From Jiulongibacter sp024742395 (lineage in GTDB: Bacteria > Bacteroidota > Bacteroidia > Cytophagales > Spirosomataceae), in contig OZ252236.1 in assembly GCA_965249455.1 (NCBI GenBank), forward strand, positions 3,782,001 through 3,846,000: a DNA stretch of 64,000 bases, read 5' to 3'. Positions 9,099 through 17,777 of this stretch are shown in pieces (position 1 is the stretch's first letter; each line of letters begins with the position of its first letter). Made by a program: the position numbers and the translations under genes. A model generated the notes under the pieces. It saw only the letters and a list, made by a program, of their open reading frames with translations. It was not told where the DNA came from and did no database searches.

Positions 9099-10661
9099 TT
9101 AAGGGTATCCCTGATTTTGAGTTAATTTTGGATTTCTATCCAGAGCGGTTTGAGGCAATGGAAATACGGTATTCCACTCGTTCAATTCATAATTATCTAA
9201 TACCGGCTGCCTTGATTTTATTGTTGCTATCAGAGATGCAGGCGGAGTAAAGACGTTTCCGTTATCATCATACATAGGCGGAATAGTATAAACAGAATAA
9301 GCCGCTTTATTCTTTAGTAAATTACCCTGCCTTACTAGTTCTTCATAATCTTGGCCTTCAAAACAAAGCTCTTTCCTAAACTCCAGGTAAATAGAATCTC
9401 TGAGCTGCTCTTTTGAAAGACCGGCTAAATCATCAAGACCGGCTCTTCGTCTTACCCTATTCACATATTCATAGGCTCCTCCCGGCCCCTCACTTTCATT
9501 AATTGCCTCAGCAGCAGTCAGTAAAACATCAGCAAAGCGAAGCACCTTTATATTGTAGGCCATTCCGTCAGAAACCTTGTTTTGAGGGTCTCTATACTTA
9601 TTTACATGTGGAACCGGGAATCGAAATTCATGCCATTGTATTAATGAATCACCACTAGGAGCCGGATATTCTGTTAGCCATGTAGCTTCTTTCCTTTTGT
9701 CCTTATCTTCAAATTGATTATACCACCATAATGAGCCTATAATTGTTCCCCATTGACCCGGGCCATAACCAGAGGCGTTAGGTTCAAAGTTATTTCCAAG
9801 CTGATGACCTTGAGGACTAACCCCGTTGTATTGAACTTCAAAAATACTTTCGACATTATTGTCAACATTTCCGTTACCAGTCCACCAGTTATCTTTCGGG
9901 TCAGGCATCAGGTCAAGATTTGAGGGAGAGTTAATCACAGCCAAGGCATTCGTTTTTGCATTGTTCCAGTCCTTTAAATAGAGCTGAACTTTAGCCAATA
10001 AACCTTGTGCTGCTTCTTTTGACGCCCTTCCAATATCTTCATTTCCATACGAGCTAATATTCGGCAAAACGCTTACCGCTTCTGTTAAATCTTTTACTAT
10101 TTGACTGTAGACCTCATCAGCACTATTTCTAGACACCTGCAACGCACTTATATCTGAAGTATTAGTTTCATTCAAAATCAAAGGTACTCCTCCCCATCTT
10201 CTCACCATATTAAAATAAGTCAGAGCTCTTAAAAATTTAGCTTCACCTAAAATTCTTGCTTTTAGGGTTTCATCCATTTCTATATTCGGTACATTATCTA
10301 AAACAGCATTTGCTCTGTTTACAGCTTGCCATACTGCACTCCAAATAGCTATATTGTATCTGTTACTCACAACCATCCCGGCATCACTAAGATGAATTAT
10401 CACCCCCCTGTCACTGGTGGTTCCCAGTCTTGAATAGGTACCGTCAGAAGCCAAACTACTGGAGGTCATCCAATACCTGGAATAATAATCATTTACTCTT
10501 AGGGCTGCATAAGCCCCGTTTACAGCCGAAATGGCATCTTGCCCTGTATTATAGAAATTTACAGGAGAGATAGAATTTTTTGGAACTTCGTCAAGAAAAC
10601 CTGCACAGCCCGCGGTAATAATGGCTATGGATAAAAACAGGATATATTTTATATTTTTCAT
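9099..10661 (-). CDS. SusD/RagB-family outer-membrane glycan-binding lipoprotein (pair 2)
   Basis: 520 residues with lipobox TAGC (Cys19), then the conserved AGFLDEVPKNSISP start of RagB/SusD proteins, the helix ARILGEAKFLRALTYFNMVRRWGGVPL, and the C-terminal LEFRKELCFEGQDYEELVRQG followed by FPLPQTALDRNPKLTQNQGYP. It should sit on the outer face of the outer membrane as the lid of the SusC encoded 20 bp upstream. The protein is only distantly similar to the first SusD in this window, so the two pairs probably take different oligosaccharides. Ligand unknown. Confidence 0.95.
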   Translation of the reverse strand: MKNIKYILFLSIAIITAGCAGFLDEVPKNSISPVNFYNTGQDAISAVNGAYAALRVNDYYSRYWMTSSSLASDGTYSRLGTTSDRGVIIHLSDAGMVVSNRYNIAIWSAVWQAVNRANAVLDNVPNIEMDETLKARILGEAKFLRALTYFNMVRRWGGVPLILNETNTSDISALQVSRNSADEVYSQIVKDLTEAVSVLPNISSYGNEDIGRASKEAAQGLLAKVQLYLKDWNNAKTNALAVINSPSNLDLMPDPKDNWWTGNGNVDNNVESIFEVQYNGVSPQGHQLGNNFEPNASGYGPGQWGTIIGSLWWYNQFEDKDKRKEATWLTEYPAPSGDSLIQWHEFRFPVPHVNKYRDPQNKVSDGMAYNIKVLRFADVLLTAAEAINESEGPGGAYEYVNRVRRRAGLDDLAGLSKEQLRDSIYLEFRKELCFEGQDYEELVRQGNLLKNKAAYSVYTIPPMYDDNGNVFTPPASLIATIKSRQPVLDNYELNEWNTVFPLPQTALDRNPKLTQNQGYP

Positions 10662-10680
10662 TTCGTTAATAAGTTTAAAA

Positions 10681-13600
10681 TTAGAAGTCTAGTTTTACTC
10701 CAATCAAGGTGGTTTTTGCTAAAGGATATGTACTAATATCCCAGCCAAAAGAGCCTCTGACATTAGACCGGCCGTTTGTATCAGGATTATAACCGCTATA
10801 ACCGGTCAGCGTAAATAAGTTTTGGCCTGTTACATAGATAGAACCCCCTAACTTACCCAAGAAGTTTTGAGGAAAATTATAGGTCAATGTAATTTCTCTC
10901 ATTCTTAAATAACTAGCATCTTCAAGGAAGAAGTCAGACTCACCCATGTTTCCTGTACCTCCTACATTTGGTGGGGTTTGTATAGGCGTAGGCCACACGG
11001 CATCTGTATTTTGCGGAGTCCAGTAATCTGCCCTTTCGGCTATAACATTTTGGCCTCTCGTTACTGTTGAATTAAACCTTCTCATGGAGTTATAAACCTG
11101 GCCACCTTCCTGACCCTGAGCAAATAACCTTAACTGAAAGTTTTTGTAATCAAGACTGGAGTTAATACCAAAAATAAAATCTGGATGAGGATTACCGATG
11201 ATCGTACGATCCGCACTATTCAGCACACCATCACCGTTTACATCCACGTATCTTATCATTCCAGGTAATACTCCGGGCTGAAGTTGCTGACCATTATCAG
11301 CTTCAGCCTGACTACGATAAAGCCCATCAGTTTTATAGCCATAGAAAACACCTACAGACTCCCCTACTGTTACATAGGATCTAGGTGTAGAGCCTGCAAA
11401 AGTTGGCTGAGCAATGAGGTAAGACTGATCACCACTACCCACTTCTGATGGTTTACCTAATGAAGTGATAGTGTTCCTGTTTTGAGAGATATTAAAGCCC
11501 AGTTTCCATCTTAAATCCCTTGCTCTTATCATTGTTCCGTCCATCGCAAGCTCCCATCCAATATTCTCCATTTCACCCAGATTTTGAACCGACGGATCAA
11601 GAATCCCTGAAGTTTCTGGCAGACTTACTTCCAGTAGCAGGTCTTTGGTTTTCTTAATGTAGTAATCAAACGTTGCATTGAATCGTCCCTGCAAAATAGA
11701 TGCATCTATTCCAATGTTCGTTTGACTTGTTATTTCCCAGGTTAAATCTGGCACAGCTACACGTAAGGGAGAGAAACCATTGACAATGGTCCCGTTTCCA
11801 AAGTTATACGGGTCTGACTGCAACAATGCCAATGACCTGTATGTTGGTAATTCCTGATTACCTACTTGCCCCCACCCTGCTCGTAATTTTAAATTCGAGA
11901 GAATAGAAGAGCCTTGCAAAAAGCTTTCGTTCGAAATTCTCCAGGCGGCACCTACAGATGGGAAAAAGGCATATTTATTTCCAGCTGCAAATTTTGAAGA
12001 GCCATCTCTTCGACCAGTTACTGTCAATAAATACCTGTCATCAAAATTATAATTTACCCTTCCAAGAGTTGAGAGAATCCTGAAATCAGCATAAAGTGAG
12101 TTTACTGAAGGTACAACAGAGCCCGCTCCCAGATCATAGGGGCCGGTAATGTCAGTGGCAAAGCCTCTGCCTCCGATAGATCTGTATTCTTCGGTTTCTT
12201 TTTGAACCGTATAACCGGCTAGCACCTGAAGTCCATGCTTTCCGAATTTTTTATTATAATTCAGTGTATTTTCATTCAAAAGAGAAGTTCTATCCACAGA
12301 ACTTACATCTGCCGAATTCAGCGGGTTTATATTATCAAACTTGGAAGTTCTATATACATGTCTGTCTCTGTTTTCTAAATCAGCCCCAACGCTGACTTTC
12401 AGTTTCAAATTCTCGGTAATATCGTACTCGCCAAACAAAGAAGTCAACACTCTTGTATTTACACTTTGATCAGAGAATTCATTGATAAAAGCCATTGGGT
12501 TTCGTGATCCTTGTGCATCCGGAACAGCCGCAGGCAAAAATCTATTACTTGAATAGGTGCCATCAGGCAGGAAGACTGGCAATATAGGAGACATCTGAAG
12601 AGCCGTTGCTGTTATACTATTTGTAGCTTCCCCTTCTGTTTCTGCTGCATTATTAATGGATCTAGAAATATTAATAGACGAACCCACTTTGAATTTACTG
12701 GTGGCATTGATGTCAGTATTGGCCCGGAGAGAATACCTTGAGAAGTCTGAGCCAACAATAATACCATTTTGATTAAAATAATTTCCGGAAATATTATACC
12801 TGGTCTTTTCGGAGCCACCACTTAAACTTAATTGATGGTTTTGAATTAATGCTTTCCTGAAAATCATGTCTTGCCAATCTATATTATTTGCAGGTGCATC
12901 CGTAAAAACAACTGGGTCTGGAGTGGGGCTATTTGCAGCCGCTTCGTTATATATTTCTTGATATTCTGACGCATTAAGCATTTCTATTTTGTCAGAGAGC
13001 GATTGCATACCGGTGTAACCATTATACGAAATAGACGCTTTCCCAGCCTTCCCTCTTTTAGTGGTAATCAAAATTACACCGTTGGCTCCTCTAACACCAT
13101 AAATTGCCGCAGCAGAAGCATCCTTCAGTACCTCAATTGATTCAATATCAGAGGGGTTTATTGACGATAAAGGGTTCTGATTAACAGTATAATCAGAACC
13201 GGTACTACTGTCATATCCACGGCCCGCATTGGTGTTAAATTGTGATTGCCCAGTGATTGGAAATCCATCAATTACGTATAACGGTTCATTTCCATTCAAA
13301 ATAGAAGTAGTACCTCTAATCTTAACACTAATCCCTCCGCCAGGTGCACCAGAATTATTGGTAATATTTACACCAGCCACTCTTCCTTGAAGACCTTGCT
13401 CCATGGAAGTTACAGGAGAGGCCGTGAGCTCCTCTGCTGTCACAGAGGCAACAGAACCCGTTAAGTCACTCTTTTTCTGTGTACCGTAACCCACTACCAC
13501 AACTTCCTCAAGTTGAGAATCGTCTTCAATTAGACTTACGTTAATAACAGATCTTCCATTAATAGGAATGGTCTGTTTCTGGTATCCAATAAAACTAAAA

Positions 13601-13860
13601 ACTAAACTGGAGGCATTATTGGGTACGGATAAACTATAATTGCCATTTTCGTCTGAAGTAGTACCATTAGCAGTACCTTCCACAATTACAGAAGCTCCGG
13701 GCAAAGCCTCCCCATTGGGCATCGAAATTTTTCCTTTAATACTCGACTGAGCATAGGAACCTCTTGCTAAGAGAAAAGAAATCAACAGAATAAAAACAAA
13801 CCACTTTGGTTTAGATAATTTACTTATTCCGTGGGAATAAATTCGTAAATATTTCTTCAT
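10681..13860 (-). CDS. SusC/RagA-family TonB-dependent outer-membrane transporter (pair 2)
   Basis: 1059 residues. Order: signal segment (hydrophobic 20-38), carboxypeptidase-regulatory-like domain with GEALPGASVIVEGTANGTTSD (about 40-125), TonB-box-like EVVVVGYGT, the plug with LKDASAAAIYGVRGANGVIL, then the barrel to a final LIGVKLDF. It pairs with the SusD gene 20 bp downstream for TonB-driven import of oligosaccharides. The N-terminal carboxypeptidase-like domain is very close in sequence to that of the first SusC although the barrels differ. Its upstream region carries phased TTTC repeats and a perfect GGGAACGTTCCC palindrome. Confidence 0.95.
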   Translation of the reverse strand: MKKYLRIYSHGISKLSKPKWFVFILLISFLLARGSYAQSSIKGKISMPNGEALPGASVIVEGTANGTTSDENGNYSLSVPNNASSLVFSFIGYQKQTIPINGRSVINVSLIEDDSQLEEVVVVGYGTQKKSDLTGSVASVTAEELTASPVTSMEQGLQGRVAGVNITNNSGAPGGGISVKIRGTTSILNGNEPLYVIDGFPITGQSQFNTNAGRGYDSSTGSDYTVNQNPLSSINPSDIESIEVLKDASAAAIYGVRGANGVILITTKRGKAGKASISYNGYTGMQSLSDKIEMLNASEYQEIYNEAAANSPTPDPVVFTDAPANNIDWQDMIFRKALIQNHQLSLSGGSEKTRYNISGNYFNQNGIIVGSDFSRYSLRANTDINATSKFKVGSSINISRSINNAAETEGEATNSITATALQMSPILPVFLPDGTYSSNRFLPAAVPDAQGSRNPMAFINEFSDQSVNTRVLTSLFGEYDITENLKLKVSVGADLENRDRHVYRTSKFDNINPLNSADVSSVDRTSLLNENTLNYNKKFGKHGLQVLAGYTVQKETEEYRSIGGRGFATDITGPYDLGAGSVVPSVNSLYADFRILSTLGRVNYNFDDRYLLTVTGRRDGSSKFAAGNKYAFFPSVGAAWRISNESFLQGSSILSNLKLRAGWGQVGNQELPTYRSLALLQSDPYNFGNGTIVNGFSPLRVAVPDLTWEITSQTNIGIDASILQGRFNATFDYYIKKTKDLLLEVSLPETSGILDPSVQNLGEMENIGWELAMDGTMIRARDLRWKLGFNISQNRNTITSLGKPSEVGSGDQSYLIAQPTFAGSTPRSYVTVGESVGVFYGYKTDGLYRSQAEADNGQQLQPGVLPGMIRYVDVNGDGVLNSADRTIIGNPHPDFIFGINSSLDYKNFQLRLFAQGQEGGQVYNSMRRFNSTVTRGQNVIAERADYWTPQNTDAVWPTPIQTPPNVGGTGNMGESDFFLEDASYLRMREITLTYNFPQNFLGKLGGSIYVTGQNLFTLTGYSGYNPDTNGRSNVRGSFGWDISTYPLAKTTLIGVKLDF

Positions 13861-13906
13861 AAAATTAGGTTAAAAAAAGTTGAATAATCAAAAATCTATC
13901 TCATTT

Positions 13907-13939
13907 AAAACCCCTCAGTAAATCGCTTTTTTTGAAGGG
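13907..13939 (-). promoter_or_regulatory. Terminator-like hairpin in the susC2 leader
   Basis: On the minus strand CCCTTCA (13933-13939) can pair with TGAGGGG (13911-13917), 7 bp with one G-T pair and a 15-base loop, followed by TTTT at 13907-13910. It lies about 50 bp before the SusC2 start, inside the expected leader, so it could be an attenuator or the end of a short leader RNA. The T run is short and the call is tentative. Confidence 0.35.
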
Positions 13940-13983
13940 TTAATATTCTGACATTGATAAAATTATATTCATTAGTATTAAAA

Positions 13984-14055
13984 TCCAAAATATAAAAAAG
14001 AAATATACTTTCTTTTATTTTCCTTTATAGTATATATGGTTTTGGGAACGTTCCC
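13984..14055 (-). promoter_or_regulatory. susC2 control region: near -7 box, phased TTTC repeats and a LacI-type palindrome
   Basis: Moving upstream from susC2 there is a -7-like TATATTTTG (one base longer than the consensus) near 13984-13993. Then TTTC occurs at 14009 and 14019 in a TTTCTTTTATTTTCCTTTA block, like those at deoR and susC1. Then comes a perfect 12-bp palindrome GGGAACGTTCCC (14044-14055) with central CG, as is common in LacI-family operators. The motifs are visible; the binding proteins are inferred, and no LacI gene is in the window. Confidence 0.45.
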
Positions 14056-14951
14056 GAAAGGGTTTTTATTTTTTTGTATTTATTCATTTCTGCGTCATCT
14101 AATCCATTTTTGAAAAAAGAGTCTTTCGAATTATTGTGAAAATTAACATTGAATAGGCTGAAAAATGCACCAAAGTTCTGATTGAATTATTCGAAAGAAA
14201 TAACGGGTTTGTTTCTCTATTAAAGGAATTTATTTGATCGAGAATTCATGTATTTATTTCTTAGAAAAGAGGTTGACTATTTTACTAAAAGTTCATCACT
14301 TTTGCCCATGCTGATTGCTCGTCACTTGAATTCGAAAAGCAACAAAATACAACTCACTTAATCTCTGAAATTATGCTATTCCATCTTCTATAGTAACCTT
14401 CCTTTTTAGGCACTCTTCATATAACCACTTTGGGGACATTGTCCGATATACCTAGGATTTTTATTAACAGCAAGTGAATCAACTAAACACCACAAATTTC
14501 CAGATTTGGCTTATGGGAGTCGCATATTCTTGCTGCCACAATTACCCAATTATAGTGAAGTTGTTATCATCTTCTTTTACTCCTATTATCAGGTATAAGG
14601 GTCCTCTTTCCGGATTAATACGGCCAAACATTCCATGGCCTTTTGAATATTTTATAGCCAGACAAAGTTTGCAAAGACAAGATCTGAACAGAGATCCTGC
14701 CTTTGCATCTATTTTCTACTACAATGACGAAACGTTTTGGAAAATCACCAAACAGCCCTCGAACTGCATAATCCAGCCTTTCAATTGAATATAATCACAG
14801 CTTATTCAAAAAGAACTTCTGTAGACAATACCACCAATGATTTCGTTTGATCATTGGATTGCCACAAAGTCCAAGTATATACAGCTTTGAACAGCTTGAG
14901 AAAGCCAAGGGGCTATTAAGGTTCTTGCATTTTTAAATTTACTTGTTGGCT
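14056..14951. other. Gene-poor stretch with possible decayed coding remnants
   Basis: About 900 bp between the susC2 control region and the GH105 stop codon. A plus-strand 104-codon open frame (14474-14788) has no recognisable motif. On the minus strand, short coding-like fragments separated by stops and frame changes can be read, such as GHGMFGRINPERGPLYL and MSPKWLYEECLKRK. These suggest an old, degraded gene, but I cannot name it. No clear terminator for the GH105 transcript is visible. I see no RNA gene here. Confidence 0.3.
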
Positions 14952-16325
14952 CTATTTCTTTGGCCATTCGCTCTTTTTAATAAAGTGAAAGGTACTATTG
15001 ATTGAATTATCCTTCGCCTTTTGGATTTCTATCGTATCGTTTTGAAGCAAACGAATCATTTCTGCTCCGGCGTACAAAACAGGTCCGTAACCATGAGTGG
15101 CATGAATACTGGCACCACGGTTTGCATAATATACATTATCATGAGCAAAAGTGGTAGCTTCACATGTACCATCTACCGCACCATCAGGCAAAACTCTGGA
15201 TTTTGTGGCGTTCCATCCTGTAAGAGCAATAGGCCCATACACATGACTTATCCAACCTTCGTTAATACCTTTAGCTATAGCAAAAGTGAACATAGCTGTG
15301 CATGAAGTCTCAAGAAAAGTATCGTTTTTATTCAACATATTATGCCAAAAACCTGTCCCATCCTGAAGATTCGCTATGCCTCTGATAGTAGAGCGATATA
15401 GATGCATTACTTTATCGCGACCTTCATAATCTTCCGGTAAAATACTGAGCAGTTCTACCATGGTCATAAGTGCCCATCCATTGGCTCTTCCCCAGTAGAA
15501 ACGCGGATCATACTCTCCTGAGGTTACACTCCAGCCATGATCAAAAAGCTCTTTTTCAGGTATATAAAGTCTTTCTGAGAATTGAAGCACTTGCTTTACC
15601 GCATCATCGTAATATTTTTTATCACCCGTAAGCTTACCCATATTCGCTAAAAACGGTACGCTCATATACAAATCATCGGCCCAAATAGACTCATACTGAG
15701 GTCTGTTACGCGTGATAGTACCATCTGGCAATCTGTAATGCTCATTGGCAATAAAATCTGCCGTTCTGTATATTAATGGCAAGTACTTTTCTTCTTTAGT
15801 CTTGAGATAGGTCTTGATAAGCGATGCACCAATGGAACCGCAATCATCCAGGGCGTGAAAGTTTAAGATCCTTCCCCAGCCACCAATCTTTTCTTTGTGA
15901 ATTTGGCTTTTGTTTTTCTCGAAATATGGAAGGTTATCTACTACATAATTGAAGAACTGCACATTGTTCGCAAAGAATGACTTATCTCCTGTGACATCGT
16001 CAAGATATTCAAAGGCAGAAAGTACCACGCCATTAGTGTAGGAGTATTCACTCGAAAACCCTTTAGAAGGCACCGCATTGACATTGAACTTAGAAAAATC
16101 GGTGATTCTTTTCCCCGTTTTTTCATTAATGATGGTTTGCGTACTGGAAGATTCATAATAACCGCGAACACGATGCAAAACAGACTTAATACTGTCAATA
16201 TTTGGGTATTCGTAATTCACTTCATACACAGGAACTCTTGAAAATTCTTGCTGTGCAAATACATAAGAACTAAATAACATTAAAATGACACTAAATAAGT
16301 ATCGAAGAGATTTTACTTTCAACAT
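14952..16325 (-). CDS. GH105 unsaturated rhamnogalacturonyl/galacturonyl hydrolase
   Basis: 457 residues with a Sec signal peptide (to about residue 25), so periplasmic or exported. The (alpha/alpha)6-barrel family GH105 (YteR/YesR) is indicated by HALDDCGSIGASL (157-169) and YESIWADDLYMSVPFLA (211-227), which hold the conserved Asp residues of the active site, and by FYWGRANGWALMTMVELL. The enzyme removes the 4,5-unsaturated galacturonate that pectate or rhamnogalacturonan lyases leave at the non-reducing end. It is the last gene of a run with three PL1 lyases, which make such ends. The family is certain; HG versus RG-I specificity cannot be read. Confidence 0.92.
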   Translation of the reverse strand: MLKVKSLRYLFSVILMLFSSYVFAQQEFSRVPVYEVNYEYPNIDSIKSVLHRVRGYYESSSTQTIINEKTGKRITDFSKFNVNAVPSKGFSSEYSYTNGVVLSAFEYLDDVTGDKSFFANNVQFFNYVVDNLPYFEKNKSQIHKEKIGGWGRILNFHALDDCGSIGASLIKTYLKTKEEKYLPLIYRTADFIANEHYRLPDGTITRNRPQYESIWADDLYMSVPFLANMGKLTGDKKYYDDAVKQVLQFSERLYIPEKELFDHGWSVTSGEYDPRFYWGRANGWALMTMVELLSILPEDYEGRDKVMHLYRSTIRGIANLQDGTGFWHNMLNKNDTFLETSCTAMFTFAIAKGINEGWISHVYGPIALTGWNATKSRVLPDGAVDGTCEATTFAHDNVYYANRGASIHATHGYGPVLYAGAEMIRLLQNDTIEIQKAKDNSINSTFHFIKKSEWPKK

Positions 16326-16378
16326 AAAAAAGGATGGATTGAATTTTAAGATTTATATAAATATGTAAACGGATTGCC

Positions 16379-17770
16379 CTAAAAGAATGAATTAAGATAC
16401 TTCTCTAACCAAGTGTACCCATCATCAGCCAGATCATTCCCATCTGAAGGATCATTCTTGTTTAGCTTATTTTTCTCTTCCCACTCATCAGGCATACCGT
16501 CATGGTCTGAATCAATCGGAGCTTCGGTACTTCGTAATATTGGCCAACCTCCTACATCAGATTGAGAATCAATGATTCCAGTTTTCTTAGACGTATCTCT
16601 AAGCTTTTTGTTCTTTTTATAAGAAACACCTTCAAAAGCTGCCTCCCCAGCTTTTACTTCTCCAATGATTCTGTCATCTATAGCATCTCTTTGGGGCAAA
16701 ACAGCTCCCGCCTTTTGTAAAACCAGAAGATACGCCTCACCTGCAGTCTGCTGATTTATTGGCATCGCCTCCCAGGGCTCATCCAATTTTACAAATTGAA
16801 CGTTTTTGGCCCCGCCAGAAGGCTGCACACCTCCGTCCCAGTTATTTGCCGTAACTTTTTCATTACCTTCAATGACATTGTCATCCACGTACCACTTTCC
16901 AAAATCTGAAGTCACCTTTCGCATGGAAGGGTTAACCAAACGCCATGATGTTTCTCCAGGACTTGAGGCCGGACCCGGCTTGTAATAATTGGCCACGATA
17001 TTGAATCTTGAGAAGTTGAACTTATCGTTGCCTGCTTGTTGGTTTTCTCCACCATAACAACTATTATAACCCCAATTATACAATACATTGTTTCTGTAAT
17101 CTGTAAACCCTGAACCTGATGCCATTCTCGGATTTCGGCTTCCATGTGAAGCAATCAAATTATGATGATAAGACCCATAATTAGAGCCCCAAATCCCACC
17201 AAAACCATGTGCTCCTTTGATGTGGTTTGAGTTAAACAAACTCTCTGAAATAATACACCATTGCACCGTAATGCTATCGCAATGATAAATTGACATGGTT
17301 TCGTCAACACTCCAACTGGCAGAAACATGATCTAAAATAAGATGTTTGACATATCGGCTGGAAACAGCATCTGCATCTTCGCCCGATTCATTGCCAAGCC
17401 TTACTCTGATGTACCGGATTACTACATGATCGGCATCAATAATTAGCGGATTTCTTTTTAAACAAATTCCGTCTCCCGGAGCAGTTTGCCCGGCAATGGT
17501 CAAGTAGGGATTCTTTACAATAAGCGGACTTAAAAGATCTATTGTACCCGAAACTCTAAAAACCACTGTTCTGGCACCTTCAGCTTCAACGGCAGCCCTT
17601 AAGCTACCTTCTCCATCATCGTTCAGGTTTGTTACTTCGAATACTACACCTCCACGACCGCCTTTTGAAAACTTACCATAGCCCTCTGCGGTAGGAAAAG
17701 CAAGTTGCTGACCGTAGGCTTCTATGGCCAAAAAGGCCAATAAAAGGACGCTTATAATGACTTTTTTCAT
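16379..17770 (-). CDS. PL1-family pectate lyase with thrombospondin type 3-like C-terminal motif (tandem copy A)
   Basis: 463 residues; signal peptide to about residue 20, then QQLAFPTAEGYGKFSKGGRGG, typical of Bacteroidota PL1 lyases. The right-handed parallel beta-helix contains LDHVSASWSVDETMS (146-160) and the SRNPRMASG segment (211-219), the usual Arg-containing active-site region. A C-terminal DSDHDGMPDEWEEKN is a Ca2+-binding TSP3-type motif. The family cleaves polygalacturonate by beta-elimination with Ca2+. It starts 8 bp after the stop of a close paralogue, so the two are a tandem duplication in one operon. Expected location is the periplasm or cell surface. Confidence 0.92.
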   Translation of the reverse strand: MKKVIISVLLLAFLAIEAYGQQLAFPTAEGYGKFSKGGRGGVVFEVTNLNDDGEGSLRAAVEAEGARTVVFRVSGTIDLLSPLIVKNPYLTIAGQTAPGDGICLKRNPLIIDADHVVIRYIRVRLGNESGEDADAVSSRYVKHLILDHVSASWSVDETMSIYHCDSITVQWCIISESLFNSNHIKGAHGFGGIWGSNYGSYHHNLIASHGSRNPRMASGSGFTDYRNNVLYNWGYNSCYGGENQQAGNDKFNFSRFNIVANYYKPGPASSPGETSWRLVNPSMRKVTSDFGKWYVDDNVIEGNEKVTANNWDGGVQPSGGAKNVQFVKLDEPWEAMPINQQTAGEAYLLVLQKAGAVLPQRDAIDDRIIGEVKAGEAAFEGVSYKKNKKLRDTSKKTGIIDSQSDVGGWPILRSTEAPIDSDHDGMPDEWEEKNKLNKNDPSDGNDLADDGYTWLEKYLNSFF

Positions 17771-17777
17771 TTGATGA

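Noticed and set aside
14474..14788. Plus-strand open frame of 104 codons in the intergenic DNA
   Set aside because: No recognisable motif, no promoter, and the opposite strand shows coding-like fragments; treated as non-coding or decayed DNA.
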